The position numbers were made by a program, and so were the translations under genes. The notes under the pieces are model-generated. The model was not told where the DNA came from. It saw nothing but the letters and a program-made list of their open reading frames with translations, and searched no databases. Shown piece after piece: positions 56,801 to 64,000 of a DNA stretch of 64,000 nucleotides. How positions within the stretch are numbered: the first letter of the stretch is position 1; each line of letters starts with the position of its first letter. The DNA is from Thermoleptolyngbya sichuanensis A183 (lineage in GTDB: Bacteria > Cyanobacteriota > Cyanobacteriia > Elainellales > Elainellaceae): positions 496,001 to 560,000 of the forward strand of contig NZ_CP053661.1 of NCBI RefSeq assembly GCF_013177315.1, read 5' to 3'.

Positions 56801-57203
56801 TCTCACAGAACTGCTCCAAAATGCCTGCAAGTACACGCCTACCGACGAGACGATCTGCGTTTCCGCCCGCCTGGAAGATTTAGAACTAGAAGCTCTAGAA
56901 AATAGCGAAACGGAGAGCGCCCAGCTTCTCCACCCTGCGTCTCCCCACTACGCCATCCACATCACCAACACAGGCATCACGATCCCCGAACCGGAGCGCG
57001 ATCGCATCTTTGAGAAGTTCTACCGCATCCCCAACAGCGACCCCTGGAAGCATGGCGGCACAGGGCTGGGGCTAGCGCTGGCGCGGCGACGAGTTGAGCA
57101 AATTCACGGCAGCTTGTCGGTATCGGGCGATCGCCACTCCACCACCTTTACCATCCGCCTGCCGCTGCTGCCGCCGGATCTGAGCGCGGAGGCAGAAGAA
57201 TAG
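53844..57203 (+). CDS. multi-PAS/GAF sensor histidine kinase
   Basis: 1119-residue soluble kinase, no membrane helices. Domains: PAS 1 (about 85-205), PAS 2 (220-335), PAS 3 with PAC (345-460), GAF 1 (475-625), a coiled-coil linker (LETQVQRRTTQLQQAIDLEA), GAF 2 (660-845), HisKA with phospho-acceptor His871 in TVSHELRSPMSSIKMS, and HATPase with N-box ELLQNACKYTP and G-box GGTGLGLALARRRVEQIHG. No receiver domain and no response regulator next to it, so the partner is unknown. No GAF cysteine typical of a bilin lyase site is obvious. Its 3' end overlaps the convergent GT39 gene by 56 bp. Confidence 0.92.
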   Translation: MLLWQVIKLKFSLSASILQAFADYLSSHLKPVSDRPFSLPQPHGLPNPLTPAARALTEDAVPEEPDGLPSHPSGESSLGSHELKLQKLLDSLPVCISYVDANQRCRFMNRTYEVWMERRREDLYGKSVREVIGEAAYQLAAPFIEQALSGKSVHYEAELPYVIGKPRPVSVLLVPDWDETQQVRGYYALVTDISDRKALEHTSKQTVLQLQEVLNRACAAVTSFRLYADLSWDYDYRSPGSEALFGYSAEELMADQQLWMSRLLPDDRQKILTLNQTQLLQGEPVTYEYRFFHKDGSLRWFSSAASSFYSPHDHCWRVTAVDIDISHRKQTEEALRQSQTRLKTAQTVARIGNWEFDLETRRITWSDQMYEIHGLERAQGEPSYAELLQKFVPEDRMRLDAAVSNAIALGQPYVLDLRLSQPNGSIAYLESRGQAEIDASGRVVKLYGTTQDITERKQLEIELKQRSQREQMLNQVIQAIRQSLNLPTIFETAVRETAALLHLSSVSIVKYLASEACWLLQAEYVPPGSPARHRPGLRIPHRGNLLAEQLAQGQLVQLSDNRQAGGSFNQALAAEMPARWLLVPLKIGEAVWGSFSLTRELSLDPWQDWEVEVAQAVADQLAIAIQQSELFHQVQLLNTTLETQVQRRTTQLQQAIDLEARLKRITDKVRDSLDEHQILQTAVTELGMGLGVERCQAGIYDLTTQTLTIYYEYRSHAQMVSSQGLVLPLIDLPEVHRAVLAGQFVQVCCLETLPGLSATGESTPPETAHRERLHREADAADVEVATHLTEQPVALLVCPILHDQQVLGSLWLFKPGQEAFRELETRLVQQVANQCAIALRQSRLYQSAQRQVDELARLNHLKDDFLNTVSHELRSPMSSIKMSAEMLEILLQRKGVFDDPQIRQYFKILQSECDRETRLINDLLDLSRLTANTEPLLLTTLELRSWILHVAEPFVSRARSQQQNLHFHLPTEPLFVTTDFSYLEQVLTELLQNACKYTPTDETICVSARLEDLELEALENSETESAQLLHPASPHYAIHITNTGITIPEPERDRIFEKFYRIPNSDPWKHGGTGLGLALARRRVEQIHGSLSVSGDRHSTTFTIRLPLLPPDLSAEAEE

Positions 57204-58917
57204 GGGCACGAGAGACACGCCCTACCCCCGCTTGGCAAACGTAGCCCTGGTAGGGATAGTTGGCGGCGTGGTGGGTTTCGTCGGGGGCGATCGCGCATCG
57301 TATCCGGCGGGGGCGGCTACCAGGCGGGCGCTGCAAGCGGACTTGCTGAGGAAAGCTGGGCTTAGGCATTTGAGAAGAACCCACTACCCACAGGTTGAGC
57401 GGCGGCTCCTGAGGCTGGGGCATGGTTGCCAGGGACTCCCAAAACGCTGCGTCTCGCGCAGGCTGAGGTAAAAACCCCAGGCGAATCGGCGTGGTGGAAT
57501 GGTCTTGCACGGCGCGGCGGCGAATCTCCAGCCCAAAGCTGAGGCCCAGAGCGATTTCCTGGGTGCTGGGGGTGCTGACGACGATGTGGGTGGGCGTAGT
57601 CGGGTCGTCGGAATACATTTCGCTGGCGGCCTTCAGCGGGTTGAAGCTTTTGTAGAAGCCGAGTCCACTGGCGACGACCAAGCTGCTGACGATGCCGACC
57701 GCCAGGGCGATCGCCCACACGCGCCGAGCATTCACCCCCTTGGGCAACTGGGCCAGCAGCAGCCCTGCCAGCGCACAGACTGCTGGAAAATACACAAAGT
57801 TGTAGCGCGGTGCTAGGGTGATATCTTTGTTTAGCCCGTAGACGATGATGGCAAACTCCAGCAGCACCAGCCCCAGAAACCCCACCAGCAAGGTCAACGC
57901 GGGCTGCTGCGGCGTGTTGCCCCACAGGTTTCGTCCGCTGCGCCACAGCAGCCGCCCCAGCCACGCAGCATAGCCCAGCATCAACAGCGCCGACGGAATG
58001 GCGATCGCCCGTGGCTGCTTTTCCGCAGGCATCATCACCGCCATCAGCACCCAGCCCACCGTGGTTTGCAGCAGCGGTGAGAGTCTTCCCAAAATGCCGT
58101 CTGCCAGCCCCAGCCACTCGGTTTCCGGACGGTTCATATGTTCCCAAAAGATAGGCAGCCAGGGCAGGCAAATCAAGAACATAGCGGCGATCGCCAGCCC
58201 CAGCGCCCCCCAGCCCCAGCGCGACATCTGCCCCCGGTGCAGCAACATCCAGCCCAGCAGCGCCCCCCCCTGCGCCGCCAGCGCCAGCAGGCAGAAATAG
58301 TGAACGTAGAGTCCCAGTCCGGCGATCGCCGCCCAGCCCAGCCACACCCACGGGCGAAACCGATGCCGCTGCAAGTCTTGCTGCATCTGCACCAGCCCCA
58401 ACAGACCCAGTGTAATGAGCAGCACAGGCAGCGTATAGTGCCGCGCCTCCTGAGACAAATACACCCCAAAGGGCGACACTGCCATTGCCGCCGCGCCTGC
58501 CAGCCCCGCGACCGGGGAAAAGGCGACCCGATTCAGCGCATACACAGCGGCGATCGCCCCCACACCAAACAGCGCCGGCAGCGATCGCAGCGCCCAGACC
58601 CAGTTTTCGCCGGGTCGCAACGCATTCATCCAGCCATACATCAGGCAAAAAAACAGCGGCGGATGGGGCGACGTGGCGATTAGCCGCCGGGTCACGTCTG
58701 CACAGCTCAGCCCCGGCTGCACGGTGAAAAACTCGTCCAGTTGGGACAGCGGGAAAAACCGACCCGTCGGAATCTCGCCGTACTGCCGACCCATCGCGGC
58801 GATCGCCGTGATCACCTCATCCAGCCACATCGGCTTCGAGTCCAACCCCCAAAACCGCAACCCCAGCCCCAAGAGCAGCAGCAAAGCAAGGATCAGATGC
58901 GTGCGGGTAAACTTCAT
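57148..58917 (-). CDS. GT39-type membrane glycosyltransferase-like protein
   Basis: 589 residues from ATG 58917 (MKFTRTHL; an ATG eight codons earlier is possible). Helix 1 then GLRFWGLDSKPMWLDEVITA with the Asp-Glu pair characteristic of the GT-C (Pmt/ArnT-like) loop; about 10-12 helices follow, then a periplasmic/cytosolic tail. Family enzymes use polyprenyl-phosphate sugars to glycosylate lipids or proteins. The C-terminal 60 residues overlap the histidine-kinase gene region in antisense, and may be a non-essential extension. Confidence 0.82.
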   Translation of the reverse strand: MKFTRTHLILALLLLLGLGLRFWGLDSKPMWLDEVITAIAAMGRQYGEIPTGRFFPLSQLDEFFTVQPGLSCADVTRRLIATSPHPPLFFCLMYGWMNALRPGENWVWALRSLPALFGVGAIAAVYALNRVAFSPVAGLAGAAAMAVSPFGVYLSQEARHYTLPVLLITLGLLGLVQMQQDLQRHRFRPWVWLGWAAIAGLGLYVHYFCLLALAAQGGALLGWMLLHRGQMSRWGWGALGLAIAAMFLICLPWLPIFWEHMNRPETEWLGLADGILGRLSPLLQTTVGWVLMAVMMPAEKQPRAIAIPSALLMLGYAAWLGRLLWRSGRNLWGNTPQQPALTLLVGFLGLVLLEFAIIVYGLNKDITLAPRYNFVYFPAVCALAGLLLAQLPKGVNARRVWAIALAVGIVSSLVVASGLGFYKSFNPLKAASEMYSDDPTTPTHIVVSTPSTQEIALGLSFGLEIRRRAVQDHSTTPIRLGFLPQPARDAAFWESLATMPQPQEPPLNLWVVGSSQMPKPSFPQQVRLQRPPGSRPRRIRCAIAPDETHHAANYPYQGYVCQAGVGRVSRAPILLPPRSDPAAAAAGGW

Positions 58918-58971
58918 GACAAGGCTGGGCGCAATCGGCATCAGTCCTAAGTTTTCTGGCTAACGTGAATT

Positions 58972-59421
58972 ATGACAGAGCAAGACGACCTCTTTGACCT
59001 AAATCGCTTTGTGAAGGCGCAAACGTCTGACTATGCGAGGGCGCTGGCGGAAATTCGGCAAGGCAAAAAGCGATCGCACTGGATGTGGTACATCTTTCCG
59101 CAATACGCGGGCTTGGGCTTTAGCGCCACGTCTCAGCACTACGCTATCAAAAGCCTCGCCGAGGCCGAGGCATACCTGCGACATCCCGTTTTGGGCGATC
59201 GCCTGGTCGAGTGTGCCGAGGCGGTGCTTCAGCTAGACGGGCGCTCTGCCCATGAAGTCTTTGGCTCACCCGACGACATAAAGCTGAGATCCTGCGCCAC
59301 GCTGTTCGCCCAGGTTTCGTCCCTAGGCTCAGTGTTTCATCGGCTGCTGGATCAATATTTTCAGGGCGAACCCGATGCCAAAACGCTGGAGTTGATTGGG
59401 CGATCGCCAGAACGCCTTTAA
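58972..59421 (+). CDS. DUF1810 family protein
   Basis: 149 residues: LNRFVKAQTSDYARALAEIR, KRSHWMWYIFPQYAGLGFSA and YAIKSLAEAEAYLRHPVLG are the diagnostic segments of DUF1810 (calpastatin-like). It is a small helical cytosolic protein of unknown function. Divergent from the GT39 gene. Confidence 0.92.
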   Translation: MTEQDDLFDLNRFVKAQTSDYARALAEIRQGKKRSHWMWYIFPQYAGLGFSATSQHYAIKSLAEAEAYLRHPVLGDRLVECAEAVLQLDGRSAHEVFGSPDDIKLRSCATLFAQVSSLGSVFHRLLDQYFQGEPDAKTLELIGRSPERL

Positions 59422-59442
59422 GGAGCATTTATTTCAGGTGCA

Positions 59443-60027
59443 TTAATTGGAAGCGGCGTTTGGCTCAAAAATTACATCTTCGTAGAGCAGGGCGATCGCC
59501 CCTTGCCAGTCGATGCTGGTAAGTTCAAGAGTCTCTTCGGCGGCAAAAGATTGCAGCTCCCAATGTGTTTCTGAGAGGCAACGGAAGCGATCGACGCTAA
59601 TTTGAGTCGCATCAATCAAGACATATTCTTGCAGCGTCGAAAGCTGGCGATAGCGACGAAACTTTGCGCCCCGATCAAAGGCTTCGGTCGTGGGGGACAG
59701 CACTTCTACGATCAGGCACGGATGTTGAATCAGATTGACGGCTGGGCGATCGCGCTCATCGCAACTCACCATCACGTCAGGATAAAAATACGCCCCGCGT
59801 TCAGAGACTTGCACTTTCACATCTGACATAAACACGCGATAGACCTTGCCTCGCAAAAATGTTTTCAACGTGGAGGCCAAATTCAGCGCAATCAAGTTAT
59901 GAAAAATCGTGCCGCCCGTCATGGCGAACACTTCCCCATCTAGATATTCGTGCTTGATGTCCTGCGCGGCTTCCCAATCTAAATACTCTTGGGGAGAACG
60001 GCGGTGAAATTGGGGTTCTGCAACCAT
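59443..60027 (-). CDS. Uma2 family (DUF820) putative endonuclease
   Basis: 194 residues from ATG 60027 (MVAEPQFHRRSPQEYLDWEA). PD-(D/E)XK-like fold: EHEYLDG-type motif (DIKHEYLDGEVFAMTGGTIF), conserved Asp in YFYPDVMVSC, and LIVEVLSPTTEAFDRGAKFR with catalytic Glu. Uma2 proteins are multicopy in cyanobacteria; their nuclease role is presumed from fold. Same strand as the upstream SDR. Confidence 0.9.
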   Translation of the reverse strand: MVAEPQFHRRSPQEYLDWEAAQDIKHEYLDGEVFAMTGGTIFHNLIALNLASTLKTFLRGKVYRVFMSDVKVQVSERGAYFYPDVMVSCDERDRPAVNLIQHPCLIVEVLSPTTEAFDRGAKFRRYRQLSTLQEYVLIDATQISVDRFRCLSETHWELQSFAAEETLELTSIDWQGAIALLYEDVIFEPNAASN

Positions 60028-60112
60028 GGCGGCAATTCTCGCAATGCAGCGCTTTCGTTTAGCATAGCGAATTGGCGATCGCCCGAATCTTCCGGACAAC
60101 ACCCGGTTTTAC

Positions 60113-60922
60113 CTAATACCCAGCGCCCAGCATCAAGCGAGACACCAGCGTTCGCCAAATGCGGTCAGGTAGCAGGCTATGCAGCAACAAGAAGGATTTG
60201 CCGTAGGGCGAATAGCGCAGTCGAGGAGTGCGATCAGTTGCGGCCTGGTAGATAGACCGGGCGACACCCTGCGGGCCGGGTAGAGAATCATTCAGGCGAT
60301 CGCTAAACTGTTGAACTTGCTCAGCCAGGTCGGCGTATTCTGGATGCTTTGCCCAAGCAGTGCCTCGATGGATAAAGTTGGTGCGAATGCCTCCCGGCTC
60401 AATGATTTTGACCTGAATGTTGAAGCGGCGCAATTCATAACGCAGCGCTTCCGAAAGTCCCTCAATCGCCCATTTTGACGCATGGTAAGACGATGCCAGC
60501 GGAAACGCCAAACGCCCGCCAATTGAGGCAACGTTGATGATGGTACCACTGCGCTGTCGCCGCAGAATTGGCAGCACGGCTTGAATGGTTGCCACTGCAC
60601 CAAAGAGATTGGTCTGAAACTGATGTTCCAACTGGCTGGGCGACACACCTTCCAGCGGCCCCATCAGCGCATAGCCTGCATTGTTCACTAATACATCAAT
60701 TCGCCCAAATCGTGAGACAGTTTGGTGGACGGCAGCTTCGATCGTTTCTGGCTGGGTCAGATCCAGGCGCGGATAAATTAAGTCAGCAGTCTCACAATGG
60801 TCGGTCAAGTCTGGCGATCGCATTGTTGCCGCGACGTTCCAGCCTTTCTCCAAGAAATATTGCGCCGTTGCCTGCCCAATACCGCTCGAAGCCCCGGTGA
60901 TCAAAATGGTGTTGCGGCTCAT
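60113..60922 (-). CDS. SDR family oxidoreductase (MerR-controlled)
   Basis: Short-chain dehydrogenase, 269 residues from ATG 60922 (MSRNTILITGASSGIG); an ATG six codons upstream is also possible. Cofactor loop TGASSGIGQA, NNAGYA, Ser in INVASIGG, and SSYHASKWAIEG with catalytic Tyr and Lys. Sequence style is that of NAD(P)-dependent aldehyde/retinol-type SDRs. It is divergent from a MerR regulator gene, with a MerR-type promoter oriented toward it, so its expression is probably ligand- or stress-induced. Confidence 0.92.
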   Translation of the reverse strand: MSRNTILITGASSGIGQATAQYFLEKGWNVAATMRSPDLTDHCETADLIYPRLDLTQPETIEAAVHQTVSRFGRIDVLVNNAGYALMGPLEGVSPSQLEHQFQTNLFGAVATIQAVLPILRRQRSGTIINVASIGGRLAFPLASSYHASKWAIEGLSEALRYELRRFNIQVKIIEPGGIRTNFIHRGTAWAKHPEYADLAEQVQQFSDRLNDSLPGPQGVARSIYQAATDRTPRLRYSPYGKSFLLLHSLLPDRIWRTLVSRLMLGAGY

Positions 60923-60971
60923 CTGTTTGCTCGTGGTCATGCCTTCTTACACGCTGAATGGACAACTTGCA

Positions 60972-61002
60972 GCGTAAACTGTGGAGTATACTCCACAGTC
61001 AA
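60972..61002 (-). promoter_or_regulatory. MerR-type promoter with 22-bp operator
   Basis: Read on the minus strand: -35 TTGACT (61002-60997), spacer of 19 bp, -10-like TTACGC (60977-60972). A perfect 22-bp palindrome, half-site ACTGTGGAGTA, spans 60978-60999. The overlong 19-bp spacer containing a dyad is the hallmark of MerR-activated promoters. It points to the SDR; the regulator gene starts 14 bp to the right. Confidence 0.88.
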
Positions 61003-61015
61003 GGGGGACTTCTAA

Positions 61016-61384
61016 ATGCTGATTGGCGAGTTGTCCAAAGCGACTGGACTGTCCAAAGACACGATTCGGTTTTACGAAAAAATGGGGCTGATTTCTGGGG
61101 GCGATCGCCCGGCGGGTAGCCGACTTTACAAGGAATACAGCCCCGAAGTGGTGGAGCGGCTCATGATGATCAGTCGGGGTAAAGGGTTGGGCTTTACTCT
61201 TCAGGAAATCCGACAGTTGCTAAATGAGTGGGGCGGCGGCAATATGCCCAAACAGGAGCAAATTGCCACAATCGAGCGAAAAGTGGTCGAAATTGGTCAC
61301 AAAATGCAGCAGCTAGCCGAAATCAAAGCCTATCTTTTGGAGAAACTGAACTTGCTCCAGCAAGACCGCAACGCCAATGTTTAA
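61016..61384 (+). CDS. MerR-family transcriptional regulator
   Basis: 122 residues. N-terminal winged helix: LIGELSKATGLSKDTIRFYE and KMGLISGGDRPAGSRLYKEY; then a dimerisation coiled coil (IERKVVEIGHKMQQLAEIKA). The short C-terminus has no cysteine pair, so a classical metal-binding site is absent; redox or aldehyde/organic ligands (AdhR/NmlR style) are more likely. An operator with 22-bp palindrome lies 16 bp upstream, also covering its own promoter region. Confidence 0.93.
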   Translation: MLIGELSKATGLSKDTIRFYEKMGLISGGDRPAGSRLYKEYSPEVVERLMMISRGKGLGFTLQEIRQLLNEWGGGNMPKQEQIATIERKVVEIGHKMQQLAEIKAYLLEKLNLLQQDRNANV

Positions 61385-61435
61385 GCGCCTAGAATGCTGA
61401 AAGCAGCAGTTTTCAAACCTCCCGCATTTTTGATA

Positions 61436-63793
61436 ATGCAATCTCCTAGTCAGCTTTCAGCCCTTAACTCTCAAGCGCTCGGTGTGGAGCTAGAAGCCCT
61501 GCGCGATCGCCTGCGACCGGGGCAGCAGCGCCTGGCCGACTGGACGGGCGGGCCGCTGGCAGTGTCGGCGGTGCCGGGGTCTGGGAAATCGACGGGCATG
61601 GCGATCGCCACGGCGATTCTGCTGGGACGGCGCTATCAGAACGCATTGCGTGACCGCACCCTACCCAGCCGCCAGATTTTCCTGGTCACCTTCACGCGCT
61701 CGGCGGCGGCAAACCTGCGGGCAAAAATCCGTGAGTTGCTGAAAGAATTGGGACTGCCCACCACCGGATTTTCAGTCTACACGCTGCACGGCCTGGCGCT
61801 GAACATTGCCAGCCGCCACCCCGATTTGTCCGAACTTGACCTGACCCGGCTGACGCTGATCACGCCGGAGCGGGGCAATCGCTTGATCAAAACTGCCGTG
61901 GAGCAGTGGAGCGCCCTGCATCCCGACCTCTATCGCCAGCTTTTGGAAGGGCAGCAGGTTGATGCTGAGGAAACGGAGCGGCTGCGGCGGCGATCGGTGC
62001 TGGGCACGGAGATTTTGCCAAATCTGGCGAACACCGCGATTCACGAAGCCAAAAGTTCGGGTTTGAGTCCTGACGACGTGAGAGCGATCGCCCAAAGCGC
62101 CGACTTTTCTCCGTCCTACATCACCGAAGACGGCCTCAACCTTCTACCCAACAACATCGCCCTGCAAGTCGCCGCCGGACTCTACGAACAGTACGAAACC
62201 CTGCTCCATCAGCGCAGCTTTTTGGATTACGACGACATGATCCTTGCAGCCCTGCGCGTTTTGCAAAACGACGAAGCGCGGCAATCCTGGCAGCAGCAGG
62301 TCTACGCCGTGTTTGAAGACGAAGCCCAGGATTCCTCGCCCCTGCAAACGCGCCTGCTGGAACTGCTTGCCGCCGATTCCCACACCGGACAGCCCAACCT
62401 CGTCCGCGTTGGCGATCCCAACCAGGCCATCAACTCCACCTTCACCCCTGCCGACCCGCTGTTTTTCCGCGAATTTTGCGCCCAGTGCCAGCGGCAGGGC
62501 CGCCTTGCCGAAATGGATCAGGCCGGCCGCAGCACGCAGCCCATCATCGATGCCGCCAATTTCCTGGTGCAGTGGGTCAACAACGCACCCGATCGCCCCC
62601 TTGCTGCAAGCCCCCTCCCCTTTCGCCTCCAGGCGATCCGTCCCGTGCCCCCCGGCGACCCCCAAACCGACAGCAATCCGCCGCCAGAGGGCGAAGGCGT
62701 GGAGATCCGCTTTCCGCCGGATATCTACCGCAGCGTGGATTTGATCGCCCAGCGGGTAGCGGAACTGTTTGCCAGAGAGCCAGAGGCGCGGGCGGCGGTG
62801 CTGGTGCGCGAAAACCGCATGGGGCGCTTTGTGGCCACTGTGCTACGAAATCCGACGGAATATAAGCTGGGTGCGGATTTGGGGGCGCTGGGCATTGCGG
62901 TGTATGAGGTGGGAGAGCGCGATCGCCATTCCCACGTCCCTGGCGAAATTTTGACCCTGCTGCAATTTTGCGATCGCCCCCATTCGCCCGATAACCTAAA
63001 AGCAGCGCTGCGGGTGCTGGCCGATCGGCAACTGATTCCGCCCCAGGACCTCGACGCGCTCAGCAGCCAGCCGGAAGATTTTCTCTATCCCGGCCCGCTG
63101 GAAACGCCCCAGCCCGATCCGGTCGTGCAGGCGCGGCGCTATTGTGCGGGCTTGCTGCGGGCGCGGGTAGAATTGCCCCAGTTTCAACTGATTCCGTTTC
63201 TGGCGCTGACGCTGAACTATGACCAGACGGAACTCGCCACCGCCGACAAACTCGCTGCCCGCATCGCCCAGCAAACCGCCAGCGAGCCGTCGCTGCAATT
63301 CACGCTGGAGGTGCTAAGCGAAATTGTCCAATCCGAGCGGTTTGAGCCTGTGGAAACGGAGGACATCGACACGCGCTACGTCCGCCCTAAGCAACTCACC
63401 ATCATCACCATGCACAAGGCCAAGGGGCTAGACTGGGATTTTGTATTTTTGCCATTTTTGCAACAGCAGACGATTCCGGGAAAAGCCTGGGTGCCGCCTG
63501 CTCAGCAATTTTTAGGTGAATTTGACCTAGCAGAAGTGGCCCGCGCCCAGATTCGCGCTCAGGTTCACCAGTCGCCTTTGCCCGATATCCACACGGCCTG
63601 GCAGCAGGCGCAGCAGCTTAAAATTGCGGAAGAGTATCGCCTGCTGTATGTCGCCATGACCCGCGCCCGTCGCCTGCTGTGGATGGCGGCCGAGCGTCAG
63701 GCTCCCTTTAGCTGGGCGAATCCGTCGAATTTGCAGGCCCAACAGCCCACGCCTGTTCTGAATGCGCTCATGCAAGCTCTGGGGCGTTCGTAA
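61436..63793 (+). CDS. UvrD/PcrA-like superfamily 1 helicase
   Basis: 785 residues from ATG 61436 (MQSPSQLS; 61394 possible). Motif I VSAVPGSGKST, Ia FLVTFTRSAAANLRAKI, motif II YAVFEDEAQDSS (DEAQ), motif III RVGDPNQAIN, a V-like motif ITMHKAKGLDWDFVFLP, and VI YRLLYVAMTRARRLLW. All key residues are there, so it is an active ATPase in prospect. It is shorter than RecB-like and lacks nuclease motifs. The pdeM-like gene starts 22 bp after it. Confidence 0.9.
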   Translation: MQSPSQLSALNSQALGVELEALRDRLRPGQQRLADWTGGPLAVSAVPGSGKSTGMAIATAILLGRRYQNALRDRTLPSRQIFLVTFTRSAAANLRAKIRELLKELGLPTTGFSVYTLHGLALNIASRHPDLSELDLTRLTLITPERGNRLIKTAVEQWSALHPDLYRQLLEGQQVDAEETERLRRRSVLGTEILPNLANTAIHEAKSSGLSPDDVRAIAQSADFSPSYITEDGLNLLPNNIALQVAAGLYEQYETLLHQRSFLDYDDMILAALRVLQNDEARQSWQQQVYAVFEDEAQDSSPLQTRLLELLAADSHTGQPNLVRVGDPNQAINSTFTPADPLFFREFCAQCQRQGRLAEMDQAGRSTQPIIDAANFLVQWVNNAPDRPLAASPLPFRLQAIRPVPPGDPQTDSNPPPEGEGVEIRFPPDIYRSVDLIAQRVAELFAREPEARAAVLVRENRMGRFVATVLRNPTEYKLGADLGALGIAVYEVGERDRHSHVPGEILTLLQFCDRPHSPDNLKAALRVLADRQLIPPQDLDALSSQPEDFLYPGPLETPQPDPVVQARRYCAGLLRARVELPQFQLIPFLALTLNYDQTELATADKLAARIAQQTASEPSLQFTLEVLSEIVQSERFEPVETEDIDTRYVRPKQLTIITMHKAKGLDWDFVFLPFLQQQTIPGKAWVPPAQQFLGEFDLAEVARAQIRAQVHQSPLPDIHTAWQQAQQLKIAEEYRLLYVAMTRARRLLWMAAERQAPFSWANPSNLQAQQPTPVLNALMQALGRS

Positions 63794-63815
63794 ATTCTGC
63801 ATATCATCCTTCGCC

Positions 63816-64000
63816 ATGCATGAAATCTCTGTTCTCAATCAGCGCCTCCAGCTTTTGCCAGACAAGGCCGTATATGTTCCTGATTTGGATTTGCTGCTGG
63901 TCGCAGACGTGCATTTGGGAAAATCCGAAGCGTTCCAGTCGCTGGGTGTGCCAATTCCCAATCGTGTGAATCAGGATACGCTGGAACGACTCAATATCCT
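63816..64000 (+). CDS. pdeM: PdeM-like metallophosphoesterase (partial, 3' end off window)
   Basis: The first 61 residues: MHEISVLNQRLQLLPDKAVY, then LDLLLVADVHLGKSEAFQSL. The metal-binding D-x-H of calcineurin-like phosphoesterases is present in ADVHLGK, and the start fits PdeM, the ligase-associated DNA-damage-response endonuclease. It follows the UvrD-like helicase by 22 bp; in other bacteria PdeM is linked with a ligase-associated helicase. Open to the window edge. Confidence 0.85.
   Translation, partial: MHEISVLNQRLQLLPDKAVYVPDLDLLLVADVHLGKSEAFQSLGVPIPNRVNQDTLERLNI

Noticed and set aside
57362..58648. 428-codon minus-strand frame
   Set aside because: Alternative frame of the GT39-type gene; Gly/Ala-rich composition, no motifs.

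Overview
The window comes from a cyanobacterium. It carries psaA-psaB, ndhD, ycf35, a cyanobacterial group 2 sigma factor and several cyanobacteria-only small proteins, and the palindrome GCGATCGC (HIP1) occurs every few hundred bases, within genes and between them. GC content and gene style suggest a filamentous Leptolyngbya-like lineage, but that is an inference. No rRNA, tRNA, CRISPR array or phage block was recognised.

Layout. 1-10.7 kb: end of an M20 amidohydrolase, an ABC ATPase and divergent permease without a binding protein, the DUF2997-ycf35-ferredoxin cluster, priA, and a sigma factor overlapping a GNAT acetyltransferase. 10.8-17.3 kb: PsiE-like protein, ndhD, an ExbB-ExbD-ExbD set, and two tandem DUF1400 secreted proteins. 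17.5-24.2 kb: PhzF-like, DedA, alpha/beta hydrolase, two unknown exported proteins, PPC-domain protein, aldo/keto reductase, ftsE. 24.3-31.5 kb: a HIP1-bearing tandem array, an integron-type integrase with a repeat-rich upstream region but no visible cassettes, small conserved proteins, an MFS transporter, an SDR with a rearranged start, a SMP-30 lactonase and a PhnD-like lipoprotein. 31.6-42.5 kb: a haem-c/HAMP membrane sensor, a 39-residue membrane protein, DUF3370, pyroglutamyl peptidase, rsmA (ksgA), an RHH protein, a three-repeat secreted protein, a 2Fe-2S protein and a long proline-rich lipoprotein. 43.3-48.2 kb: psaA-psaB with a structured leader and a terminator. 48.4-64 kb: PQQ-type sugar dehydrogenase, RTX-like protein, glutamine-synthetase-like enzyme, a multi-PAS/GAF histidine kinase, GT39-type membrane protein, DUF1810, Uma2, an SDR/MerR divergent pair with a clear MerR operator, a UvrD-like helicase and the start of pdeM.

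Most genes are monocistronic or in pairs. Clear functional units are PSI (psaAB), the ExbB/D proton channel, the ycf35 cluster, the MerR-SDR regulatory pair and the helicase-pdeM repair pair.

The least ordinary signal is structural. At three gene starts (near 21.2, 21.7 and 28.7 kb) a 34-36 bp segment spanning or adjoining the start codon is directly repeated with an unrelated 34-40 bp spacer. A fourth gene start (35.2 kb) carries a 15/14/15 bp tandem array that puts its only ATG out of frame. A 90-bp hairpin element occurs three times, and two copies differ by three paired, compensatory changes. A second putative element splits the two exbD genes.
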